NCBI GenBank assembly: GCA_017443065.1
Contig: JAFSPF010000139.1
Coordinates: forward strand, 1 to 39,647
Source: Lachnospiraceae bacterium
Lineage (GTDB): Bacteria; Bacillota; Clostridia; Lachnospirales; Lachnospiraceae
DNA: 39,647 nucleotides
Direction of reading: 5' to 3'
Both the position numbers and the translations under genes were made by a program. The notes under the pieces are model-generated. The model ran no database searches, had not been told where the DNA came from, and worked only from the letters and a program-made list of their open reading frames with translations. Shown here in pieces: positions 6,036 through 14,050 of this stretch (its first letter is position 1; each line of letters starts with the position of its first letter).

Positions 6036-8778
6036 TCCGCTGTCTTCTCTTCTTCCCGAAGGCCAGCGCGTTGAAGAGCACGATCCAGGTCGTCGTCATG
6101 ATGGCGAGCAGTCTCGCAATACGCTCCGCCTCATTGTTGTCACCCGTGCGGGAACCGCGGACGGTGGCTTCGTCCTGATCCGCCGTGCCGCTGCGGGAAC
6201 GCGGTCCGCTGTTTGCGGACATGCCGTCCGTTTCCGTCCATTTGGCGTACAGGGTCAGATCCGCGGTGATTGCGGTCGTGTCCATGTCAAAGGGCGTGGT
6301 CCTCGCGGCATCCGTGTACCAGCCATCGAACTCGTAACCTTCCTTCGTGGGCGCAGCGAGCCTTCCGAGCGTTTCGCCCTTGACCACCAGCCGGTCTTCC
6401 ACGACACTTCCGCCGTCCACATCAAATTTCACCTTCCAGGTGTCAACCGTCGCATACCCCACCACATATGTGGAGAACCATCTGGAATAAACATACAAAT
6501 CCGTGCCGTTCACATAGAACGTGGCATCCTTCCAGTCAGCCTTTGCAGGCTTTTCCGTCAGTCTGGTAAAGACCGTCAGCCCCTGATTGCCATGGTTGCG
6601 GACCAGCTGCATGGTGTTCGGATATTTTGTCACGGTGTCCTCCACCGTCAGATGGATTTCCACGACCTGCCCCAGGTCAGGAACATTGGTCTTATCCGAT
6701 TGATTGGTACTCGTGTTCAGCTTGTCCAGTACCACGCCGATATCCAGATACAGCGGCTTGAACTGATCATTCGCTTTCAGCCCGTTGAACAGTTCCTTGA
6801 TCTTCGTGTCAACAGTTGTCTTTTCCGTTCCGGCCGGGGCTTTTGTTTCCACATTCAATGTATACGTCTTGACGTACCCGGTTTCCGCCGACTGCGCCTT
6901 GACAAAATCCTCTAACACCTTGTCGCGGTCCGTCACACCCTTCAATGCGCTGCCGCTGCTGATCTTGACCTCCGGTGTGCCCTGCTTGACTGCTGCTTCC
7001 TTGTCGATGACGATTGTGAATTCTTTTGTGGCTAATCTCTCGACACCAGAAACGGTGCATTTTACCTGGATCGTAAACTTGAATGTCCCTTCTTCTGTCG
7101 GCTTCCCGGAAATCTTTCCACGACTGGTTATATCCAGTCCCTTCGGTAAATTCCCGGAAGAGATAGACCATAAAGGGTTACTGTCCGTTGTACTCGCAAC
7201 CGCAAGTGTTGTCTCCGTATACTGCACATTCACCGTCCCATTGGGCAACTCGGTCGTGGAGATATAGGGTTTCTCGGCATCGACGGTGATGGCGGCTGTG
7301 CCTTTGACACCGCTTCCGTCGCTAGCAGTAGCTGTGATGGTGGCCGTACCGGCTGCAACGCCGGTCACTTTTCCCGTTGTTTTATCTACCGTAGCCACTG
7401 TCGGTTTATCCGACACCCATTCCACGGTTCTAATAGTAGCTTCTGCCGGAACAACCGTCGCTGTCAATGTGACCGTCTCGCTCTTACCGATCGTCTGCGA
7501 CGCGGGGGCAACCGTGATACCGGTGACAGGTCTGTTTTTGACCGTCACTGTCACATCTGCTGTTTTGCCACCGTCTGCTGTCGTGACTGTAATCTTTGAC
7601 GAACCCGCTTTTAACCCTGTTACAACACCGGTCGCGCTTACAGATGCAACATCTTTCGTTGCGGAGTCCCATGTGACGTTTTTATTCGATGCCTCACTCG
7701 GTGTGACAACTGCCTTCAGCGTTTTCGTTTCTCCCACATAGATGTCAAACGACGTAATTGATACATCCTTATCGTCCGTGATGCTGACACCGGTGACCGA
7801 GACATTTGGATCCACTATCGTGATAGTGAATTCCTTGGTCACTGACGAAACCCCATCCGATGCCTGCGCTTTAAAAGTAACATCTCCCGCTGTATTCGGC
7901 GTACCGGTAATTGTCCCGTTCGTATTTAGCGTCAGGTTCTTGGTTGACAGATTGCTTGTAGTCTCACTCCACGTGGCATACGATTTGTTGGCTTTCAGAG
8001 TCTCTGTATACGATTCGCCTTTTTTTCCGCTTTTCAAGGGAGATGTCGAATCGATTGTCAGAGACGTATAGGCAACAATCGTGGCTGTCTTCTGCACTGC
8101 TCCATCGCTACTCAGCACCGTGTCCGGATTCGCACTATTGTTATCCTTTTTTCCTATCCTTCCACCTTCAGGGATTGTGACACCGGCGCTGATCTTGTTC
8201 GCAGCAAATGCCGCATTGGTATTGCCCGTAGATGCAACACTACCACCTGTAACACTAATCTCTGTTGCCCTTATCCCGGAATATCCACTCGCAGTTATGC
8301 TCCCTCCACTGACAGTCAGTGATCCATTGACAAAAAGACCGGCTGTATCAGCAACATCTCCGCCAGTTGCATTTACTGTGCCGTTGGAGATGGTAAATCC
8401 TGCAGAAACTATTCCGCTCTGTGCGCCGATTGCAATTATATTGCCTCCTGTTACCTCAATCGTACCAGTTAAGCTGATTCCGTTGTTAACTATAAGATTC
8501 CCATTTGAGACAATCAGCTTACCCGATCCGTCGATACTGAAAACTGCCAAATCACCATTCACTGTAAAAACAGAACCTGTACTAAGCGCAATCTTGTCCG
8601 TTGCCTTAGGTGATGTTATATCACTACTTGATGCAGTATCGGTGATTGTCCATGTAGCATTATTGCTATCATATGTAGCCGCCGCCCTGACCGTCACCGG
8701 CTTCACCGTAACAGCAAAAACAGACGTCAAGACAATTGACGCCAACACCATGAAGGCTATCTTTCCTCTGGATTTCAT
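6022..8778 (-). CDS. Large secreted multi-domain surface protein (Ig-like and InlB-type repeats)
   Basis: 918 residues. A signal peptide (about 1-32, ending VTVRAA) is followed by a Gly/Ser/Thr-rich region (about 34-230) with beta-helix-like repeats. Next comes a putative He_PIG Ig domain (about 245-325), two BIG2-type Ig domains (about 328-500, with VTGVSITDD and VTGITVAPAS), a second He_PIG domain (about 505-590), and a unique segment (about 590-780). A Listeria-Bacteroides/InlB-type repeat follows (VKFDVDGGSV to LTLYAKW, about 785-855), then a C-terminal transmembrane helix with an arginine-rich tail. There is no LPXTG motif, so it is probably held by the C-terminal helix. The role is likely adhesion or surface display; the ligand is unknown. 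GAAGGAG precedes the ATG. A flagellar-sigma-like -10 lies about 140 bp upstream. Confidence 0.88.
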   Translation of the reverse strand: MKSRGKIAFMVLASIVLTSVFAVTVKPVTVRAAATYDSNNATWTITDTASSSDITSPKATDKIALSTGSVFTVNGDLAVFSIDGSGKLIVSNGNLIVNNGISLTGTIEVTGGNIIAIGAQSGIVSAGFTISNGTVNATGGDVADTAGLFVNGSLTVSGGSITASGYSGIRATEISVTGGSVASTGNTNAAFAANKISAGVTIPEGGRIGKKDNNSANPDTVLSSDGAVQKTATIVAYTSLTIDSTSPLKSGKKGESYTETLKANKSYATWSETTSNLSTKNLTLNTNGTITGTPNTAGDVTFKAQASDGVSSVTKEFTITIVDPNVSVTGVSITDDKDVSITSFDIYVGETKTLKAVVTPSEASNKNVTWDSATKDVASVSATGVVTGLKAGSSKITVTTADGGKTADVTVTVKNRPVTGITVAPASQTIGKSETVTLTATVVPAEATIRTVEWVSDKPTVATVDKTTGKVTGVAAGTATITATASDGSGVKGTAAITVDAEKPYISTTELPNGTVNVQYTETTLAVASTTDSNPLWSISSGNLPKGLDITSRGKISGKPTEEGTFKFTIQVKCTVSGVERLATKEFTIVIDKEAAVKQGTPEVKISSGSALKGVTDRDKVLEDFVKAQSAETGYVKTYTLNVETKAPAGTEKTTVDTKIKELFNGLKANDQFKPLYLDIGVVLDKLNTSTNQSDKTNVPDLGQVVEIHLTVEDTVTKYPNTMQLVRNHGNQGLTVFTRLTEKPAKADWKDATFYVNGTDLYVYSRWFSTYVVGYATVDTWKVKFDVDGGSVVEDRLVVKGETLGRLAAPTKEGYEFDGWYTDAARTTPFDMDTTAITADLTLYAKWTETDGMSANSGPRSRSGTADQDEATVRGSRTGDNNEAERIARLLAIMTTTWIVLFNALAFGKKRRQRIRRR

Positions 8779-8914
8779 TTGAGCATCTCCTTCCCCGGGA
8801 ACATCGGAATCTCCCTATACACTGTTTTCTGCATCCTGCGCATCCATGCGCACCTACCGATATTCCCCCCACTACTGACTCCGGAATTGCATTTTCCTAC
8901 AGTAATATATCTGT

Positions 8915-8942
8915 TTATCGGCATAAAAATGCGATGTATTAA
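8915..8942 (-). promoter_or_regulatory. Putative sigma-28 (flagellar-type) promoter for the surface protein
   Basis: On the minus strand a perfect GCCGATAA (8915-8922) is preceded by TAAT at 15-bp spacing or TTAA at 16 bp, close to the SigD/FliA consensus TAAA-N15-GCCGATAA. It points at the surface-protein gene. A GCCGATAT lies at a comparable place before the flagellin gene, which supports the reading. Confidence 0.55.
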
Positions 8943-9001
8943 GTTTTCTTTAAAAAAATAATACATTTTTTCCCAATCTTGTATGCAAATTATATGGGTT
9001 G

Positions 9002-9057
9002 AAAAAAGGGCTGTCAAGGAACTTCCGACATGTTTTGAAGATTCCTTCCTGCAGCCC
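9002..9057 (-). terminator. Intrinsic terminator of the Rpn-family gene
   Basis: Read on the minus strand, a long stem is built from GGGCTG/CAGCCC (9052-9057 with 9008-9013), AAGGAA/TTCCTT (9042-9047 with 9016-9021) and CTTC/GAAG. Six T follow directly (A-run at 9002-9007 on plus). It lies about 50 bp past the Rpn stop. The rest of the 8779-9106 gap holds the surface-protein promoter and nothing else recognisable. Confidence 0.85.
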
Positions 9058-9106
9058 CAAGATGTAGTATCCGCGCGGCCTCCCGACCACAAGACACCCC
9101 TCCGGA

Positions 9107-9964
9107 TTATCCCCGCAGGATGCTTTCTGCCATCGCCTTAGCCTGCTCCTCCGAGAGGCTGGTATCCTGCGCACGGAAATATGCTGCCATCTTCATAAAG
9201 GCTTGCTCTATCCCTTGCTCTATCCCTTGCTCTCTGCCTTCCTCAAAAAACTCCTGATGCACTTCCGCCTCGTTGTACTCTGTCAGCAACATGTCGTGTA
9301 CCTCCGCTTTACGCGCCAGCAGATATTCTGCCAGGATGCCCTTGTCAATGCATTCCGTGACTGCTTTGTCAATTGCCGCTTCCGGCGGCAATTCCTTGCC
9401 GTATCGTCTCACAGCCGCAATAAACTGCGCATACTCCTCCAGTGTCTGCGCCTGCTTCATCAGTTTACGGTTCTTCCCGTAGTTGACATTCAGTACGGTT
9501 GCCTTTACTTCGATACTGCTTTCTTCCGGCTTGTCAAAAGCCGTTGTCAGACGCAGCTCTTCTTTCTCCGGACGTTCCTGTATGCCGTTGTAAAACACAA
9601 TGTAGCGCGGCGTCGGCAATTTCAGCTGTGTCGATGAATGTATGCGAAGCTTTTTGAGCTTGATGTACTTCTCGTACAGCTTCGCAAAATACAACAGTCC
9701 GCGCACCGGCATGTTCGGATTCACGGTGCTCTGGTGCTCAAACAGGTTCATAACACAGGCAATCAGGAACGCAACGTCATTCTTCATGCCCAGATACAAT
9801 GCGTCTTCGATCGTAAAGATTATGATGTCGTCAGGGTTGTCATACTGTGACCCGTTGACGGCATTGTACAGTTCAAGCGTGTTTTCTTTCCGCTCGGCAC
9901 TGCCGAAAAGCGATATAAACAGTCTGTTTTTGTGTTCGCGGCTTACGTTTACTTTGTTTTGCAT
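9107..9964 (-). CDS. Rpn-family / PD-(D/E)XK nuclease family putative transposase
   Basis: 285 residues. The family is related to E. coli RpnA-E recombination-promoting nucleases and is expanded in Lachnospiraceae, where it is usually labelled transposase though classic transposition has not been shown. Visible features are the N-terminal LFISLFG start, the core strand-rich segment TPRYIVFYNG followed by EVKATVLNVNYG (nuclease-fold region), and a C-terminal segment with the short repeat EQGIEQGIEQ, typical of these proteins. The E-x-K of EVKATVLNVN may supply the nuclease acidic/lysine pair. The gene is single, with its own promoter and terminator, and no flanking terminal inverted repeats were found, so it is annotated as a gene rather than as an insertion sequence. 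Confidence 0.82.
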   Translation of the reverse strand: MQNKVNVSREHKNRLFISLFGSAERKENTLELYNAVNGSQYDNPDDIIIFTIEDALYLGMKNDVAFLIACVMNLFEHQSTVNPNMPVRGLLYFAKLYEKYIKLKKLRIHSSTQLKLPTPRYIVFYNGIQERPEKEELRLTTAFDKPEESSIEVKATVLNVNYGKNRKLMKQAQTLEEYAQFIAAVRRYGKELPPEAAIDKAVTECIDKGILAEYLLARKAEVHDMLLTEYNEAEVHQEFFEEGREQGIEQGIEQAFMKMAAYFRAQDTSLSEEQAKAMAESILRG

Positions 9965-10004
9965 GTTCTCTCCCCTTTCCGGTATCCCCTCTTGCTTACT
10001 TTCG

Positions 10005-10055
10005 GTATACCCGGAGAAAGAACCTGCGCAAAAATTCTTTCTCTACAGTATACCA
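10005..10055 (-). promoter_or_regulatory. Rpn promoter and 5'-leader hairpin
   Basis: A minus-strand extended -10 TGGTATACT (-10 at 10047-10052) lies about 85 bp upstream of the Rpn start. Just downstream of it the mRNA leader would contain GAGAAAGAA (10035-10043 read on minus) pairing perfectly with TTCTTTCTC (10014-10022), and GTATAC hexamers flank the pair at 10005-10010 and 10048-10053. The inverted repeat could be an operator or a leader hairpin that limits expression. Confidence 0.55.
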
Positions 10056-10399
10056 CAAAATGTGTTGTTAAAGTTCTTTTTGGAATGTCCGGAGGGGCCC
10101 TCTCCGAAAGTACCGCGACCGCGGCATTACATTCTTCGGCATAAAACAAAAGCCGACGGTTGGATCATACCATCTGCTTTATGTTTTGTCAAGTATTATT
10201 TTATTTTAAATTTATGTTTTTTATCTCCAGATTATTCGCTTGTTCAGCGCTATACTTTCAACCTTATTCGTTTGTACCCACAGTATGTTTTGCAAAGCAT
10301 CAAGGAAAGATTCTGCCCCGGAACACCAAACCGCGGCATGTATTTTGGATATTCAGCGTGCTTATGCATGTTTTGAGGGGCAGGGAGCTGCGGAAGCGC
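10056..10399. other. Non-coding stretch between Rpn gene and flagellin
   Basis: No convincing gene is found. 10090-10108 contains an imperfect GC palindrome around GGGGCCC. The remainder is AT-rich from about 10160 to 10300 and then becomes mixed. Short frames here lack ribosome binding sites. It may contain the end of a degraded gene but nothing is recognisable. Confidence 0.4.
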
Positions 10400-10427
10400 T
10401 TATGCGACAACGGCATCCTGCCGATAT
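10400..10427 (+). promoter_or_regulatory. Putative sigma-28 promoter of flagellin
   Basis: GCCGATAT at 10420-10427 matches the SigD/FliA -10 core in seven of eight positions and lies about 40 bp before the flagellin start. The -35 (TTAT at 16-bp spacing) is weak. Flagellin genes are normally transcribed by this sigma factor. Confidence 0.5.
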
Positions 10428-10467
10428 AAAGATATAGTGTTACGTGCGCAATTTGCAGGTGAATAAG

Positions 10468-11643
10468 ATGGTGGTGCAGCACAATTTACAGGCTATGAAT
10501 TCCAATCGCATGCTGAATGTGAATGTCGCCGACCGGAAGAAAGTGACGGAAAAGCTCTCTTCCGGTTACGGTGTGAATCGTGCTGCCGACGACGCTGCGG
10601 GGCTGGCCATTTCCGAAAAGATGCGCCGTCAGATCCGGGGACTTACGCAGGCAACAGCCAACGCACAGGACGGCATCTCCTGTCTGCAAATCGCGGAAGG
10701 CGCGCTTCACGAAGTGCATGACATGATACAGCGCATGAACGAGCTCTGTGTCAAGGCCGCCAATGCCACCCTGGATCAGACGGACCGCAACTATATCCAG
10801 AGCGAAATCAGGGCATTGAATGACGAAATCGACAGAACGGGCGCCACGACCACCTTCAATGAAATCAAACTTCTGAACGGTTTGCGTCAGGAAACGGTGA
10901 CGGCAAATCCGCCGGTGGTCACCGGCCTGAATAACATGTCCCTGACGCAGCCGACGACAGACACCGATGCCGTGTTTTCATTTGATCCCCTTCAGGACGG
11001 TGATGTTGTCGGAATTCAAAACAACTCAGGTGACATGGTGTATTACAAGGTTTCGAACGAAGTCAACAACAATGACGGCAGCAATGACACTGTTCCGATT
11101 TCCGCCACCAAAGAATCCATATACGACAGGATTGCAACCGGTATCATTAACCAAAACCCCTCTACTGCCGACTACTCCACCTGGGTCTCGTGGAAACCTT
11201 ATGGTTCCGGGGAAGGGAAATACAACTTCGGTCACCACGGCCCGCTGAAGCTTACCCTCCAGGTCGGTGCGGAATACGGAGACGAGATGGAACTCACCAT
11301 CAATCCGATCAACTCTTCCCGCATCGGTGTCTTTGATATAGATGTCAGCGACCGCACCGGCGACGGCGGCCGCGCCGGCATCGACAAATGCAAACGTGCA
11401 CTGGAGGTCATCTCCAGGGAGCGCTCCGAACTCGGTGCCTACCAGAACCGGCTGGAGCATACAGTTAAAAATCTCGACAATGTCGTCGAAAACACCACCG
11501 CCGCGGAGTCCCGCATCCGCGATGCCGATATGGCGGATCTGATGGTGGTCTATTCCAACAGGAACATTCTGATTCAGGCGGGACAATCCGTTCTTTCCCA
11601 GGCAAACCAGAGCAATCAGGGCGTGCTGTCGCTGCTCGGATAG
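10468..11643 (+). CDS. fliC: Flagellin
   Basis: Filament subunit exported by the flagellar type III apparatus. The 391-residue protein starts MVVQHNLQAMNSNRMLNVNV, then has SSGYGVNRAADDAAGLAISEKMR and IRGLTQATANAQDGIS (D0/D1 N-terminal helices). It ends with the conserved C-terminal helices (ESRIRDADMADLMV, ILIQAGQSVLSQANQ, VLSLLG). The middle region (about 155-290) is variable and does not resemble a known insert. ATG 10468 is chosen over the upstream GTG at 10444 because AGGTG lies seven bases before it and clostridial flagellins begin MVVQHN. No other filament or hook genes are adjacent; the only other flagellar-type genes in the window are near 30.5-32.6 kb. A weak GC inverted repeat at 11651-11688 follows the stop. 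Confidence 0.96.
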   Translation: MVVQHNLQAMNSNRMLNVNVADRKKVTEKLSSGYGVNRAADDAAGLAISEKMRRQIRGLTQATANAQDGISCLQIAEGALHEVHDMIQRMNELCVKAANATLDQTDRNYIQSEIRALNDEIDRTGATTTFNEIKLLNGLRQETVTANPPVVTGLNNMSLTQPTTDTDAVFSFDPLQDGDVVGIQNNSGDMVYYKVSNEVNNNDGSNDTVPISATKESIYDRIATGIINQNPSTADYSTWVSWKPYGSGEGKYNFGHHGPLKLTLQVGAEYGDEMELTINPINSSRIGVFDIDVSDRTGDGGRAGIDKCKRALEVISRERSELGAYQNRLEHTVKNLDNVVENTTAAESRIRDADMADLMVVYSNRNILIQAGQSVLSQANQSNQGVLSLLG

Positions 11644-11676
11644 CCTCCACCCGGGCGCGTTTTTGTTTCGGACATC

Positions 11677-11706
11677 TTGGACGCCCGGCGCGGGATATAG
11701 TATAAT
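11677..11706 (+). promoter_or_regulatory. Promoter of xdhC-yqeB
   Basis: A perfect TATAAT lies at 11701-11706 with a poor TTGGAC at 11677-11682, 18 bp upstream. It lies inside the longer open frame that begins at 11663, which argues for the internal start at 11738. Confidence 0.55.
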
Positions 11707-11737
11707 GGGGAAACCGAAAACGGAGAGCGACAGCAAG

Positions 11738-12769
11738 ATGGACAGATTATCCTTTTTTCAAGAACTCGTGGCACATCCGGCCTTCCGGGACGCGGTGCTT
11801 TGCACCATCCTCTCGGAGGAGGGCTCGACGCCGCGCAAATCCGGCACGCACATGGCCGTCTTTCCGGTCGGAAGCACCGTCGGCACTGTCGGCGGCGGCG
11901 GCGTGGAGCGGATTGCGGCGAAGGAAGCCGCGGAGCTCTTTGCGCTATCCCGCGGCTCATATTTTGTACGGGAATACGATCTTGACGGCACGACACGGGA
12001 CGTGAAGACCGGCATGATCTGCGGCGGTGCCGTGCGGCTCTTCTTCTATTATCCGGATGAGGCGGCGCTTGCCGTGCTGGCAGAAGCGGCGGCACTGCAG
12101 GATGGTGTGGCAAACCGTTATCTCCTGACGGAGATCCCATGCTTTTCCGCGTCCGCCGTCTGTCCCGCGGAACCATCGGTCCTCCTCTCGCTTCTTGATG
12201 AAGCGACACTCCGGGCGCAAACCGGCGGCACATCGCCCCTGCGTCAGCCGCAGCTGAACGGTCACCTTCTGATCGAACCCGTGACCCTCCGCGGCATGGT
12301 GTACCTCTTCGGCTTAGGCCATGTCGGGCGGGCGCTCTATCCCCTGCTCCGCACAACCGGCTTTCCCGTGGTCGTCATCGATGACAGAAAGGAAGCCCTG
12401 GACGAAGTCCTTTTTGCGGACGCCGTAGCCAAACTCTGTCTGCCCTACGGCATGCCTTCGGAGGCGCTGCGCATCACGGAGGATGATCTCGTGGTCATCA
12501 CCACGGCCGGACACCGCGGGGATTTTGAGGTGCTCTCCCTGGTGCTGCCCTTACAGCCCTCCTATATCGGCTGCATCGGCTCCAGGCGCAAGGCCATGAC
12601 GGTCAGCACGCGCCTCCTGGAGGCCGGCTTTCCCGCCACGGAAATTGCAAGGATTCACTCCCCCATCGGCCTGGCGATCGGCGCGCAGACACCTGCGGAG
12701 ATTGCCGTCAGTATCTGTGCGGAGCTGATCGCACACCGCGCCGCACGCAGAAAGGGGGATGCCGTATGA
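11738..12769 (+). CDS. xdhC: XdhC/CoxI family molybdenum-hydroxylase maturation protein
   Basis: Helps insert or sulfurate the molybdenum cofactor of xanthine dehydrogenase-like hydroxylases. The 343-residue protein has the N-terminal XdhC_CoxI segment (EEGSTPRKSGTHMAVFPVGS, then GTVGGGGVE) and a C-terminal Rossmann-like XdhC_C domain (GLGHVGRALYPLL, VIDDRKE, ITTAGHRGD, YIGCIGSRRK, IHSPIGLAIGAQTPAEIA). ATG 11738 follows CGGAGAG and lies downstream of the TATAAT; the upstream frame is therefore not used. The stop overlaps the yqeB start as ATGA, so the two are translationally coupled. No hydroxylase subunit is within the window. Confidence 0.9.
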   Translation: MDRLSFFQELVAHPAFRDAVLCTILSEEGSTPRKSGTHMAVFPVGSTVGTVGGGGVERIAAKEAAELFALSRGSYFVREYDLDGTTRDVKTGMICGGAVRLFFYYPDEAALAVLAEAAALQDGVANRYLLTEIPCFSASAVCPAEPSVLLSLLDEATLRAQTGGTSPLRQPQLNGHLLIEPVTLRGMVYLFGLGHVGRALYPLLRTTGFPVVVIDDRKEALDEVLFADAVAKLCLPYGMPSEALRITEDDLVVITTAGHRGDFEVLSLVLPLQPSYIGCIGSRRKAMTVSTRLLEAGFPATEIARIHSPIGLAIGAQTPAEIAVSICAELIAHRAARRKGDAV

Positions 12770-13554
12770 AACCGCTCGTCCTCATCCGCGGCGCGGGTGA
12801 TATCGCTTCCGGCATTGCACTCCGGCTGTATCATGCGGGCATGCGCATCGTGATGTGCGAGATCGAAGCCCCCACGGCGATCCGCCGCACCGTCGCCTTT
12901 TCGGAGGCCGTGCGGAAGGGGGAAATGCGCGTGGAGGATGTGACGGCCAAACTGTGCGGGGACGCCGCCGAGGCGCTCAACACCGCGAACAACGGCACTA
13001 TCGCCCTGCTCATCGACCCGGAGGCCGCCTGCAAAGAGGCGCTGCGGCCCGATGTCCTCGTCGATGCCATTCTGGCCAAAAAAAACACCGGCACCGTCAT
13101 CACCGATGCGAAGGTCGTGATCGGTGTGGGACCCGGATTCTCCGCAGGCAGGGACTGTCATGCCTGCATCGAAACACAGCGCGGGCATTTCCTGGGCCGC
13201 ACGCTCTATGAAGGAAGCCCCTCCGCCAACACCGGAACCCCCGGCAGCATCGGCGGATTTACATCCGAGCGCCTGCTGCGTGCGCCTGCGGACGGGATAT
13301 TTCATACAGACAGGGAAATAGGGGATATGGCAGAGGCCGGTGAAATCATCGCAACTGTCAATGATATTCCCGTCACTGCACAGATCCCCGGCGTCCTGCG
13401 CGGACTCCTTGCGGATAATACCCCTGTCACAAAGGGCTTCAAATGCGGCGACATTGATCCGCGGGGGGATATCTCCTATTGCGACACCGTCTCTGATAAA
13501 GCTCTCTCGGTCGCCGGCGGTGTGCTGGAAGCCGTCTGTAAGCGGCTGAACTGA
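12766..13554 (+). CDS. yqeB: YqeB, selenium-dependent molybdenum hydroxylase system protein
   Basis: 262 residues of the EF2563/YqeB family, a marker of selenium-dependent (selenide-labile) molybdenum hydroxylases used in purine and xanthine catabolism by anaerobes. The N-terminus VLIRGAGDIASGIALRLYHAG is a Rossmann-type nucleotide-binding turn. Conserved family segments are VVIGVGPGFSAGRDCHACIE, RGHFLGR and a lipoyl/biotinyl-like C-terminal part (RAPADGIFH, AEAGEIIATV, QIPGVLRGLL). Its biochemical role is not settled; it is thought to act in cofactor maturation. It is coupled to xdhC through the ATGA overlap. It converges with the DHFR gene across a 7-bp gap. Confidence 0.92.
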   Translation: MKPLVLIRGAGDIASGIALRLYHAGMRIVMCEIEAPTAIRRTVAFSEAVRKGEMRVEDVTAKLCGDAAEALNTANNGTIALLIDPEAACKEALRPDVLVDAILAKKNTGTVITDAKVVIGVGPGFSAGRDCHACIETQRGHFLGRTLYEGSPSANTGTPGSIGGFTSERLLRAPADGIFHTDREIGDMAEAGEIIATVNDIPVTAQIPGVLRGLLADNTPVTKGFKCGDIDPRGDISYCDTVSDKALSVAGGVLEAVCKRLN

Positions 13555-13561
13555 GCGGCGT

Positions 13562-14050
13562 TTATTTCCTCCGATAGGTACAGAAGGTATAGGCCGTGTC
13601 GAAATAGGTCTGCTCTTCGGACTCTTCGACAAGCTCCCAGTCGGGATCCGCATCCAGATCCGGGAAGAAGGCGTCCGCGTGATAGCTGCGCTCAAGCCGC
13701 GTCACATGACAGACATCACACTGCGGAAGCAGGAGTTCGTAAATCTGAGCACCGCCGATGCAGAAAACATCATCCGCATCCACATCCGCAATCAGCTTCT
13801 GCAATTCATCAAGGTTCCGCACAACCGCGGCCCCCTTCACCTGAAAGGAAGGATTGCGGCTTAAGATGATGTTATCCCGGTCCGGCAGGGGACGTCCCTG
13901 CGGAAAGGTCTGCAGGGTCTTCCGGCCAAGGATCACGACCCTTCCCGTCGTCATCTCCCGGAAGCGCTTCATGTCCGCGGGAATGCGCACGAGAAGCGTC
14001 CCGTCGCGCCCGATCCCCCAGTTTTTGTCCGCCGCCACGATCGCCTGCAT
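13562..14050 (-). CDS. folA: Dihydrofolate reductase
   Basis: Reduces dihydrofolate to tetrahydrofolate with NADPH in the cytoplasm. The 162-residue protein shows IVAADKNWGIGRDG (substrate/M20 loop), the folate-site segment IPADMKRFREMT, NADPH-binding GRVVILGRKTLQTFP, and VFCIGGAQIYELLLP. The start is the ATG at 14050, which shares one base with the TGA of the upstream beta-CASP gene (TGATG), so translation is coupled; a GTG three bases earlier is less likely. No thymidylate synthase is next to it. Confidence 0.96.
   Translation of the reverse strand: MQAIVAADKNWGIGRDGTLLVRIPADMKRFREMTTGRVVILGRKTLQTFPQGRPLPDRDNIILSRNPSFQVKGAAVVRNLDELQKLIADVDADDVFCIGGAQIYELLLPQCDVCHVTRLERSYHADAFFPDLDADPDWELVEESEEQTYFDTAYTFCTYRRK

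Noticed and set aside
9107-9964. Annotating the Rpn gene as a complete insertion sequence
   Set aside because: No terminal inverted repeats or target duplication could be found around it.
11651-11688. Terminator after flagellin
   Set aside because: A 7-bp GC inverted repeat with a 24-base loop and no T-run; too weak to call.
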